From Pyropia yezoensis (Eukaryota > Rhodophyta > Bangiophyceae > Bangiales > Bangiaceae): 64,000 nt of DNA. Where the stretch lies: NCBI GenBank assembly GCA_009829735.1, contig CM020620.1:18620354-18684353 (forward strand). Direction: 5' to 3'. Positions 31,645-41,772 of the stretch are shown here, one piece after another. A program made the translations under genes and the position numbers. How positions within the stretch are numbered: the stretch's first letter is position 1; each line of letters begins with the position of its first letter. The notes under the pieces were generated by a model. The model was not told where the DNA came from. It saw only the letters and a list, made by a program, of their open reading frames with translations, and did no database searches.

Positions 31645-32911
31645 TCAAGCCTTTCCCCCCCCCTGCCCCCCCCCCCCCCCTTCCCCTACTGACTTGTCGT
31701 CCTTCACGGCGGTGACCGGCGGCGCCGCGTGGGGCCCCCCCCGGAAGTGGTACTTGAGCACCTCCAGCGCGGGCTTGCGCCACACTGTGTACCCGCCGTC
31801 GGCGACCCCCCCCTGCTCCAGCTGCGCCTCCCAGTGCCACGGAAAGACGCCCTGGATAAAGTGGTGCCGCCGGACAATGGCAAACATGGCCTTGTAGTAG
31901 TTGACCTGCTCGACCATGTCCACCGGCCCCACCATCTCCGAGTCCCACGGCCGCGCGGCGGCGCCGCGGACGGAGCGGCAGCCCGACTCGAGAAACACAA
32001 TCGCCTTGCGGGGCCACCGGGTGGACCGCCACACGTCCATGTTCTTCATCACCCACTGCCACGCGAGGATCAGCTCGGGGATGGTGTGGGTGCGGTCGAC
32101 GGTCTCCGCCTTGGCCAGCGCAAAGTAGCTGTCGACGCCGATAAAGTCGAGGGCGTCCCACCAGGTGACCGTCTGGTACGAGTCCCAGTTGGCCGCGTAC
32201 GTGACCAGGCCGCCGTAGCGCTTGCGGGTGCCCACAATGACTTGACGCCAAAAGGCGCTGGCGTGCTCCAGGCCCTTGAGCTCCGCGCCCACCGAAAAGG
32301 CGTGCACCCGCTTGCGGGCGGCCAGCTCCGCCCACTTCCAGATAAACTTCTTGTAAGCGTGGAAGTAGGCGTCATTCGGGCGGATGATGCCCCGAAACTG
32401 ATTATTGTTGAGACCAATGTGTGGTTTGAGCAGCACCCGCAGGCCCGCCGCGTGGATCACGTCCACCGCGTGGGCCACCGCCACGGGGTCGGCGCTGTAG
32501 CGGGAGTAGTCGAGGTAGATGGTGGAGGAGTTCTCGTCGGCCTGGAACTCGTAAAAGACGAGCGCCACCGTGTCCACGTTCAGCGCCTTCATCCGCCGGA
32601 TGGTGACGGGGAGCTCGGGGCTCATCAGGTCCCACCGCGACAGCGGCGTCAGCGTCATGCCGCGGTAGCTCCCAAACCACCACTTGCAGTGCCACGTGCC
32701 GTTGGCGACAAACGTGTCCGACACACAAAAGCGGTCGCCGTTGCAGCACTGCTGCGCCGGCGAGCACCGCTCGCCGGGGCCCCGGCACTGGGCCGCCCGC
32801 CAGGCGGGCTCGGGGGTGCCCTCGGGGAGGGACGGCACGTCGGGCAGCAGCGCGGGGATGGTCCCCGACGCGGCCGCGGGGGTGGCGCTCCCGGCGGCGG
32901 CGAGGAGCATG

Positions 32912-32961
<50 letters not shown>

Positions 32962-33012
32962 GCCGGCCGCCGCTGCCGTCGACGAGCGGCGGCGGCGGTA
33001 CGCCACCCCCCA

Positions 33013-33045
<33 letters not shown>

Positions 33046-33195
33046 GGCATCCATCGGGGGGGGCTGGGGGGGGCCCACCCGCCGGCCGCCGCCGTCGTCG
33101 GCGCCGCGGCCGCCTCTGCCGCCGCCGCCACCATCACGACTGCCCACGGGGCGGGTGCCACCGGGACGACCCGGCTGTGCGCGACGCAACGCCAT
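31645..33195 (-). CDS. GH113-like glycoside hydrolase with cystine-knot-like module
   Basis: ATG 33195 to stop 31645 gives 516 residues without introns. The N-terminus is basic with a Ser10 tract (a CTG/AGC microsatellite), then an Ala/Val-rich hydrophobic segment (about residues 73-100) that should be a signal anchor or signal peptide. A six-cysteine module follows (C-x6-C-x5-CC-x5-C-x12-C, about residues 127-160). The catalytic barrel begins WWFGSYRGMTLTPLSRWD and continues with RMKALNVDTVALVFYEFQ, VLLKPHIGL, FSVGAELKGLEH (probable acid/base Glu), ALDFIGVDSYFAL, IVFLESGCRS (probable nucleophile Glu) and GVFPWHWEAQL. This order matches the clan GH-A family GH113, whose characterised members are beta-1,4-mannanases. 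A role in mannan-containing cell wall turnover is an inference. No closer ATG exists between 33195 and the domain except Met residues inside the anchor. Confidence 0.86.
33014..33044. repeat. (CTG)n microsatellite inside the GH113 gene
   Basis: Ten to eleven CTG units on the plus strand encode the Ser tract of the GH113-like protein on the minus strand. A second, longer (CTG)n tract lies at 33612-33646 upstream of the gene. Confidence 0.85.
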
Positions 33196-33610
33196 CACCG
33201 CCACCAGGGGTGAGAGCGCCAGCGGGCAGAGGGGGGGCAGGTGGTCCCGCAAGGAGCGCGGTGGGGGGGGTGGGAGGGTGGCCGACGGATGGCGGTGGTG
33301 GTGAGGAAGAGGCGGCGGGGGAAGCCGGGGGATGGGCGGGCGTGTGGCAGCCAGACCTTGGGGCGGCAAAAGAGGGGAATGACGGGAAGGCTTGGGGGGA
33401 GAGAGGGCGAGCGGCCCGCACTCGCGGGCGGCCCGCGCGACAGACGGCGGCCGGCCGGCGGGGGGAGGCGGCGGCGGAAGCGCGCGGGGCGGTGGGGTGG
33501 GGGACGGGGGGTCCCCGCCGCGGGGCGGCTCGGGGGTGGGGGCGGTCGGGAACAAGGGCGGGAGCAGCCACCGCGGGCGGCTGGGGCCCACCTACAGCTG
33601 TAGGTGCAGC

Positions 33611-33611
<1 letters not shown>

Positions 33612-33646
<35 letters not shown>
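33612..33646. repeat. (CTG)n microsatellite
   Basis: About eleven uninterrupted CTG units in non-coding sequence upstream of the GH113-like gene. Confidence 0.9.
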
Positions 33647-33647
<1 letters not shown>

Positions 33648-35304
33648 GGGTGGTGCTGCCGCCGCCGCGCGCAAGCGGCGGGGGCGTGGCTGGTTGGGAA
33701 GAAAACGTTGGTGGGGGAGGAGGGAGGGGGGAGGGGCGGTAGCTACAGGGACAGCTGCGCCACCACCGGCACCGGCGGGCGTTGGTGCCCAGAGCCGCGC
33801 GGGTGACAGCAGGCAGCGGCGGCAGTGGCAGTGGCAGGGGAGTGGAGGAGATTGGCAGACGGGGGGCGGGGGGGAGGAAGGCGGGCCGTGCCTGCCCGTC
33901 TGCGCCGGCCGGCCGGGCAGGAGCGTGGGGACGGCCTACCGCACCGGCCGTGTGTGGAGGGGGGGGTGAGGTGCGGTGCGGTGCGGTGCGGTGCGGCGCG
34001 GCGCGGAGGGGGACGAGGGGGGGTGTCGCCGGCCGGCTGTCTGTCGCCCTCTCCACCGCCCCGGTGCTCAACCGCCACCACCGGGCGCCCCTATATACCG
34101 CCCCCGCGGCCGCCCCCACCACCGACGCGGCCGTCGCCGTCGCGGCGCCGCCGCTGGCCGTCGCTGCCGTCGGCGCTGTCGCCGCTGACGGCACGCGCCG
34201 CCGCCGCCGTTGCGCGGGCGCACCCCCGCCGCGGGGACACAGACGGCCCGCCGCAGCGGGGGCCGGAGGTGGGCGGGGGTGGGGGTGGGCGTTGGGGGGG
34301 GGGGGGGGGGGGTGGGGCAGGAGCACCCGCGCCGGCGGGGGGCGGCGGTCCGCCTGGCCAAGGCGGTGGTGGCGGAGAAAATGGGAGGGGGCGGCTGCGC
34401 GGCCGACCGTGGCGGCCGTGGCCGTGGCCGTGGCCGTGGCCGTGGCGGTAGTAGCCGTGGCGGTGGCAGCGGCGGCGGGGGTGGCAGCGGCGGTGGCCGC
34501 GGCGCAGCTCCCCCACCCCCCCCCCCCCGCCTCGGCCGTACACGAGCCCACCACTGGCGCCGGCGCCGGCGCCGGCGGCGTGCACGGTACACAGGCCACA
34601 GGCCAGAAGCACCCCCAGCGCCATAGGCGTCACGCCAAGCCCGGGATGGAGGGGCACCCCGCCCCCCCCCCCCCCCCCCAACCGGCCGGGGTGGTGTGCA
34701 CGATTGGGCACCCCCTCCGCTCCCACCCTCCCCTCCCACCCTCCCACCCTCCCCTCCCACCCTCCCCACCCCCCCCCCCCACCGCCCCACCCCCTCGGCG
34801 ACTGTTGCCTGGCGCCCCCGCCCCCCCCCCTCCACCTCGCCCCTTTCCCCCCTCTTCTTTCCCCCTTCCCCCTTTTCCCTTCCCCCCCCCCCCCCCGACG
34901 CTCCCCACCCCCCACCCACCCCCTCTGCCACTCTGGCGACTCTTATTCCCTACATACCAACCTCCCCCCTCCCCCCCCCCCCCACCCGCCCCGCACACCC
35001 CCCCACCCCCCCACCGCCAGTCTACAGACTACACGTCCCCCCCCCAACCCCCAGATCTCTGTCTATTCATCGCCCCCTCATCCCCCCCCCCCCCCCCCCC
35101 CAAGCCCCCACCATCCCCCCCCATGGGGTGGGGGTGGGCCCACCCCCCACCCCCCCCCCTCCCCGGTCCACCCCCCGCTGCTGTATGTACCGCCGCCGAC
35201 GTGTGCGGCGGGCGCGGGCGCAGCGTGTTTGGTGCCGCGGGTTGAAAGCGCGCACGCGGGGATCCGTGGGGGGTTGCCGCCGGCGGGAGATGGGCTTGCA
35301 CCGT

Positions 35305-35358
35305 CCCCCTCCCTCCCTCCCTCCCTCCCTCCCTCCCTCCCTCCCTCCCTCCCTCCCT
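35305..35358. repeat. (CCCT)n microsatellite
   Basis: About thirteen uninterrupted CCCT tetranucleotides. It is followed by a related CCCCTCCCCTCTGTC minisatellite. Confidence 0.9.
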
Positions 35359-35427
35359 TCCGCCCTCGATCCATCCGTCCGGCCGTCTGCCCCGCCGTCC
35401 CTTCCGCCCCCCCCCCGCTCTCTGTCC

Positions 35428-35624
35428 ATCCCTCCCCTCCCCTCCCCTCCCCTCCCCTCTGTCCCCTCCCCTCCCCTCTGTCCCTGCCCTCCCCTCTGTC
35501 CCCTCCTCCCTGCCCTCTGTCCCCTCCCCCCTCCCCTCTGTCCCCTCCCCTCCCCTCTGTCCCCTGCCCTCCCCTCTGTCCCCTCCCCCTTCCCTCTGTC
35601 CCCTGCCCTCCCCTCCACGCCACT
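35428..35624. repeat. C-rich minisatellite with CTCTGTCCC units
   Basis: Tandem imperfect units of CCCCTCCCCTCTGTC and CCCTGCCCTCTGTC type, about a dozen copies, directly downstream of the (CCCT)n tract. Purine-free on the plus strand apart from single Gs. Confidence 0.85.
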
Positions 35625-36340
35625 CCAGATCAGACCCCCCCCCCCCCCCCCCCTGACACCCCCCCCCCCCCAACCCCCCCGGTGCGGTCACGCCAACGGC
35701 GGCCGGCCGAGGGCAGCGACGCCGCCGCCTTCCCCCGCCCGCCGGCCAGCCGGCGGCCGCCGCGACGGCCCCGTCGGCCGACGCTGCCGGCGGGCCGTCT
35801 GCGCGCGCGGCAGCGGCGGCGCGGCAACGGCGCCAGTGGCGGCCGCCGGGGCCCCCACACTGGCGAAAAAGCCGGGTCCCCCTTGATTCGAGGATGGGGG
35901 GGAGGGGGGGGGGGGTTCGCGGCGGGGGGTGGGGGGATCCTCCCCCCCACTGTGGGGGGCCGACCACCCGGCTGATCCTGTCGCCGTCGAGGGGGTGCCG
36001 CCCCCGCCGGGGAGGGGGGGGGTGCGCGGTGAGGTGTGCTGTGGGCACAGCCTGTGGCAAAGGGGCGTGCGTGTGCGTGCGCCAACCCTGTCACGTCTGG
36101 CGCCCTCCTCCTTCCCACTACAGTACATACCCCCCGCCCCCCCCCCCCCTCATCCCCACCTGACGTGCCCGCAACCCCCCCCCCCCCCTCCGCCCCTCTG
36201 CCTACATACCGGCGGCTGACATGACCACCCGGCGGCGCGGTGGGGCGCGGCGCGGCGCCAGACACCCCCGGGGCCCCACCCGGCGGTCCCCCTTGTTTTG
36301 CAGCCGGGGGCTGTCAACCAACCCCCTCCCCCCCCCCCCG

Positions 36341-36393
36341 TCCCACCCACCCACCCACCCCCACCCACCCACCCACCCACCCACCCACCCACC
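36341..36393. repeat. (CCCA)n microsatellite
   Basis: About thirteen CCCA tetranucleotides, bordered on the right by a C-run. Confidence 0.9.
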
Positions 36394-36672
36394 CCCCCCC
36401 CCCCCCCGCGGGATGGAGGATTGGGACACACGCTCCTACCGGTCGGTGGGGCACACGCGCGCGCACGCGCGCCCGCCGCCGCGCATGCGGCCGAGGCGAG
36501 CCGGCCGGCCGGCTGGCCGACGCTACTGGAATACCGAGGCCGCCGACGGCGCTTGCGCGTGCGCCCCTCTCCACCCCCGGCCCCCCCCCCCCCCCCCCCC
36601 CCAGCGGGGGGCTATGTACAGGGGGGGGGGGGGGGGGGGAGAGAGAGCCTTTGGCCTTGTGGGCGGGGCCGG

Positions 36673-36673
<1 letters not shown>

Positions 36674-36722
<49 letters not shown>
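36674..36722. repeat. 49-base poly-G run
   Basis: Uninterrupted G homopolymer as given. Its true length in the genome is uncertain because such runs are hard to sequence. A 41-base poly-C run lies at 37782-37822, a 25-base poly-G at 38831-38855 and a 34-base poly-G at 43636-43669. Confidence 0.8.
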
Positions 36723-36723
<1 letters not shown>

Positions 36724-37781
36724 AGGGGGCGTCCCTGCCATGCACCAAAGACACCCGAGACCGCCGTTTCTTTGCAGCCTCCAACTCGGACCCGAGTGTG
36801 TCCATGTATGTACAGTGCAGTACATAGATACAGTACCGTCTATCGACTCGACGGCTCCCCTGCCCTGCCCCCCTCCCCCAGCGTGCAGGCGCCACGCCCC
36901 CCAGAGTGAGTCGTTCCGTAGGAAGGTACAAACCTACCACCCCCCCCCCCCCCCACCCACTCCCCGCGTCTCGAGGACTGCACACGCGCGCGCCACGCCT
37001 CTGCCGCGCGCCGGCTACGCTGCGGCGGGTGGGAGAGAGCCAGAAAAACGGGACACGCCTCCAGTGTCCCACGCCCCACCCACCCACCCACACACGCCGC
37101 CACACCCCACCCGCGGCCGCGCCTCCCACGTGGGGTGGCCCCTACATACCTAGATACAACCCGCGGCACAGCCGACGCGGCCGCGCCTCCCACCATCCAA
37201 ACCCCCAATGGGGCCCCACCCACCCAGACAATTTACCACGCCCTATCCATACCTGCACACCTGCAACGCGCACGGAGAGGGGACACGTCCTTCCCTCTTC
37301 ACCCCTCACCACCAACGGCGCGTGGCGCGCGACGACGGCGGCGGCGTCATCCCCCACCCCCCCCCCCCCCCCCCCCCCCCGACAACGTCGGTTGTAAATA
37401 CCTATCTACACAGGGGTGTGAGGAAGAAGCCGTGCCGCCCCCCGTCTACCACTTTGTCGGCTGCCGCACGTGCCTAGGCCTCTGTTGCAGCCGGTTGGAA
37501 ATACTCGCCCTCCTCCCCCCGCCGTGACCGTTGGCGTTGAGGGGTGCGAGGGAGTAGGCCGGGGGGGCGCCCCCGGGGGCGGCCCAGGGGGAGTGCGGAG
37601 AGCGCGGCGGCCGACGGTCCGCGGGAGGGAGGCAGAGTCAGCAGCGGGTCGTGTGGGAGTTGGAGGCCTGTGCAGACGCGCATCGCGCGCCGCCCCCCCC
37701 CCAGACACCCCCCCCGACACGCCCTTCCCGAGGGGGCTGGGACGTCCACCGCGGCGGGGCAGCAGGCGCGACGGCCCGCCG

Positions 37782-37823
<42 letters not shown>

Positions 37824-40492
37824 CCTCGCGCGCCCACTGCGCTGTTCGGCCGCCCCTCCTCGTCAGCCCACACGCTGGGAAGAGAAAAAAAGGAGGAAAG
37901 ACCCCCGGTTGTGTGATGCGCGTTTCCTGTCGCCCCGTCGGCTGGGCAGGCGGTGGGGAGACGGAGGGGGGGCGTCTGTATCGAAAGGGAAGAGGGGGGG
38001 AGAGGAAAAGAGCGGGGGGGGGGAGAGAGAGAAGGGTGGGGAGAAGAGGAGGGGGGGGAGAGCGCCGAGAGCCCCAGCGTCACAACACTGGTGGTGGTGG
38101 GGGTGGTGGTGGTGGTGGTGCCGGTGGGGGAGGAAGGAGCGTCACGGCTGTGGCCGACAACACCCCGCGGATCAGGGCTGGCAGGGCCGGCAGGTGCCTC
38201 CTGCTCATGCTGCTCCCCGTGTCTATTTGGCCGTCATTCCCCCCCCACCTCTACGACGGGGGCGGCGGCCGTGGTGGTGGTGGTGGGGGGGGGGGGGTGG
38301 GGGCGGAGGTGGCGTCCACTGCCCCCGACGGCCCGGACGTCTTTTTTTTTGTTTTTTCTTTGCGCCCTGGCCGCCGCGTCGGCCCCCCCGGGGAGGGTGA
38401 CACGACTGTCAGGGGCCCCCCGCCGCCGCGGCGACGCTGTGACCGCCACGCCCGGCGACCGCCGCAAGCGTCTCTGACCTCCCGCCGCCCCCTTCCAGCA
38501 CGCCCGGGTGGCGCCCGCTGCGGCGGCGGAGGCGGCGGCGGCGCCCGCCGCCGGGAGCTCCTGCCCCTTTCAGCCCCCTCCATCGCACCCAGCACGGGCG
38601 GGGGGCGGGGCGATGATCACAGCCGCCGCACCTCCCCCCCTCTCCCCCCCCCCCTCTGGTACGGGCGGTGCGGGGGGGGAGGCCCGGCGGCCACGTCCGT
38701 GGGGGCGCGTGCGGCGGGTTCCCCACGCCGCGACGTGCGGGAGCCACGCTGCATGCACAGGGAGCGCGGCAGGGCCCATGGTCGGGGGCCCACCTTTTTG
38801 GGTTTGGGGGGAGGGAAGAAGAGTCATCGAGGGGGGGGGGGGGGGGGGGGGGGGGTGTCGTGTCGTGGCCCACAGATGCCACGGCTGGCGCCCCTGACGG
38901 CGGTGGCGGTGGCGGTGGTGGTGGCGGCGGTGGTGGCGGCGGTTGACGGACGAGGAGAGGGAGGCGGGTGTCGGCGGCGTGGCTGGGGGGGGCGGCGGCG
39001 GGGTCCCCCGAGAGCCTTCCCCCCCCTTCCCTCGACGAACCGTAGCCCGGCGGTGGCGAAAGTGAATCCATTCTCTGTCGGATCGGCGGGTCTGAGGAGG
39101 TGGAGGGGTGGGGTGGGGGGGGACGGAGGGGAGGACGTCGACGTGGCAGCCAGTGGACGGACAGCCCCCCCCCCCCGCCCCACCACCACCTCTGGGCTCG
39201 ACTGATGGCGCGGCACCCTCCCCGAGTGTTTTGTCCTTCGCAGAAAAAGTGGTTGTGTCCGCAGGAGCAACGGCATCTGAATCCGTAATAATTGCCTCAA
39301 TTGATCGACTTCAATCGTCATCAGACTCGCATCGCGATCATTGTTGGTCAAGATCACAACATTCCCAGAACGGTGCGGGCGGTTACGGCCGATGATTGGG
39401 CCTCACAATAAAACGGTTTGCTGGCTTGCAAGGCTTGTGACAGACCCCTGAAGCAACGGTCGCGATACGGTGGAGCTGGGTGCCTTGACCTTGGTTCGAG
39501 GGATGTATCATCACGAGAGTGGGGACTCGTTCTCGGATCGGGCCTGCATCCGACGGCCAGGCACTCAAGACATCAGCTCTATGCACTTGGCGGTGAGCCG
39601 GCGAGGGCCATTGCGGCTGCTGATTGGATGTGGGCATGTCTTCCGCAACAGCACCCCGCAAATTGACCATTGGACCCAGCAAACTTCGTGAGCTCTTGTG
39701 GAGAGCACTCTTCGTCGGACTGCGACCGATGTTGGCGCTTGTCGTGAGATCCGGGCCCGCATCGGCTGCCCGAGCGGGCGGCATTTGCATCAATCGACAG
39801 CCAGGCAGGCGGGGACAATCTTTGGCCCGCGCTCTCCCCACCGCACGCCCTTTCCACCAACCCCGACCCCCCTCCTTCACACCCGCCAGTGGCTGGCGCG
39901 GAGGCTCAGGGCCGGGGCACGGCCGAAGAAGATCTGTGGCCCTGCCAGCCGCTGCACCAGCCGCACGCTGCGGCACCGCGCGATCTGACGCCACAGATGA
40001 TTCCGCGGGGGCGACCGGGTCAACGGCAGGGGAGGGGGTGGACGCGCAGGCCCGGCGCCCTGGGGGCGGAGGCGGACGATGGCGTGGCGGACGAGGGAGG
40101 GCGCACAAGAAGCGGGGGGTGGCGTGGAGAGGGGGGGTGGAGGTGGGCGGGTAGGCCAGAGGGAGGGGGGACGCCGACGAGAGAATAACCGAGAGGGACG
40201 GCGCTGATCGCGGAAGCAGAAGCCAAAGCATCCTAAATTTGTGACGGGGAGTAGTCGGCGTTGCACGGTGGCCGCTGCTCCCTGCGAAGATCGCGATACT
40301 ATTTAGCGATTATTGTGACGCCGGCGCACGCGTGACGTGCTGGTCTCTCGATGGCTGGAGCGTCGGTCTGTGCAGGCTGTTCTCTCCTTCGATTTTAGCA
40401 GGGCCGCGTCTCTCTCGGGTGGATGCACTTCGCACGCAGCGACGCGACCGCACTTGAATCCACATCACACCCAGTCGGAGCCGCCCCAGTTG

Positions 40493-41772
40493 TCATGTTT
40501 CCCCTCGCTGTGCGGTGGCAGGTAATTCGCAACCGGCAGAAAGGACGCAGCTGGGCATCCATCGTCGATCACTGCGGTTGCAGTTTGGCTGCTGCCCAGG
40601 AGTGGTGGTCGAACTTCGAGCACCACGGGTCACCGTGGCGGGATCCGGTGTTGGAGAATCGGCACGCGGACGCCGCGCGCTTTCGCCCAGAATTTCGGCG
40701 TGCGCTCGAGGGTCTGGTGCGCTTGCATCCCGAGATGTCCGAGCAGACCGCTGCAGACGCGCGGCCGTCTGTGCCTCTGCCTCGGCTTGGCGGCCGCCGA
40801 TGAGGGCTAGAGCTGTCGACGCGGCGTCGTCTGAGACGACGCCACTCAGCTGTCCCGTCGTGCTCGTCACAGCGCCAGCCCACGCGCTGGCCAGAGCCGA
40901 CATGCCTGCACCTGCGCAGCGCGCTTGCACCCGCGACGCCGCCAGGTTCTCAGGGGCCATGGTAGTGGCCGCGGAGCCGATTTCCTGTAGAGTATTAACC
41001 ACCGTCGTTCTTGAGGCTGGAGCCCCAACCAGGTTTGCCACCAGTCCTCGACGGCGTCGGTCCTTCTCCTCCTTTTGGGCGTCCTCGGCGGCACACCTGG
41101 CGCGGGCGCGCTGCGCGGCCGCCTCGTAGAAAGCATCATTGGATGCTCTGCACACCAGGAAGCGGGAGGAGAGCTTGATGTGCGGCTTTTTGGTGAAAGT
41201 GACGCCGTTGTCAGTGATCTTTCGCTTGAACAGCCGCGTGTCCAGAGCCACTGTGTTGGGGTGGTGTCCCTTCACAGTGCATTTTGGGCACCTGAAAAAG
41301 TACACGTTCAGGGCAGCAGCAGTCAAAGGGGTACACGACCAGGAGGGATAATCGTGACATCGTCAAAGAGATAAATGGGATAGAGTCAGCGAGTGATCGA
41401 AGCGCCAAGCAACATACATGGAAACTCGCCAAGAGACGGAAGCAAGAGGTGAAGCAGCTACGTGACTGAAAAAACGTACGCTCTGTCACACCAGCACCGA
41501 TCGTTTGTACACGGCGTACTTGTGTACCAAGCGTGGTCCTTGTCCAGTCCATGGGAGCACTGAATGTTGTCCTTGACCAAGGAGCAGTCCTTGAAGTAGT
41601 GGGTGGACCCGGACGCAAACTCTTTGCGGTACTTGCATGCCCCACAGCTTCCGTACGCGGCCTGTGCGGGGGGTGCGACTGGTGATGCCGCACTGGCGGT
41701 GGTAGGCTCTCCTGTGGAAAAAACGCAGAACAGAAACAGCGCCACGCAAACGCGACGAAACAAATGACACAT
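40493..41772 (-). CDS. Cysteine-rich protein of unknown function (2 exons)
   Basis: Exon 1 runs 41772-41480 and exon 2 41291-40493. The 188-bp intron has a canonical donor (GC|GTACGT) and acceptor (CTTTTTCAG), and both sides agree in phase. The spliced frame joins CTNDRCWCDRA to CPKCTVKGHH, which fuses two cysteine pairs into one zinc-binding-like cluster. ATG 41772 begins a signal-peptide-like stretch (CHLFRRVCVALFLFCVFS). Upstream, however, TTTTTTCCACAG at about 41714 could also be an acceptor, so the true N-terminus is open. The cluster is CGACKYRKEF, KDC, IQCSHG, TPCTNDRCWC and CPKC. Downstream lies a Lys/Arg-rich helix (about QKEEKDRRRRG), and the last ~90 residues are low-complexity and overlap a transposase fragment on the other strand. 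I do not recognise the family; the setting suggests a mobile-element gene. Confidence 0.45.
40495..40803 (+). pseudogene. Helix-turn-helix transposase N-terminal fragment
   Basis: From ATG 40495 the frame encodes FPLAVRWQVIRNRQKG, RSWASIVDHCGCSLAAAQEWW, and RFRPEFRRALEGLVRLHPEM. This order is that of the paired helix-turn-helix region of Tc1/IS630-like transposases: a first helix with R(W/I)xI, then IVxxxxCSxxTVxRWxxRF, then a second helix ending in LxxHPE. The frame stops at 40803 and no DDE domain follows in any frame. It is therefore a truncated remnant, or its continuation has been lost. It overlaps the tail of the minus-strand cysteine-rich gene; both cannot be fully coding. Confidence 0.4.

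Larger units (their letters stand above)
33196..40494. other. 7.3-kb low-complexity region without recognisable genes
   Basis: Every long ORF here is built from homopolymers or simple repeats and appears in several frames at once; none shows a domain. The plus strand is strongly C-rich from about 34,650 to 36,420 and G-rich around 36,600-36,740. From about 39,200 the sequence loses its simple repeats and becomes lower in GC, without a recognisable gene. A plus-strand ORF near 38,878 starts with a signal-peptide-like Val/Ala stretch, but this comes from a GGC/GTG repeat. Confidence 0.6.

Noticed and set aside
33196..33591. N-terminal extension of the GH113 ORF
   Set aside because: No ATG before 33195 in this frame segment, and the extension is Pro-rich low complexity.
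35300..36400. CRISPR-like array
   Set aside because: Tandem simple repeats without unique spacers; eukaryotic minisatellite.
38878..39205. Secreted protein starting MPRLAPLTAVAVAVVV
   Set aside because: The hydrophobic stretch is a GGC/GTG repeat translation; no conserved downstream sequence.
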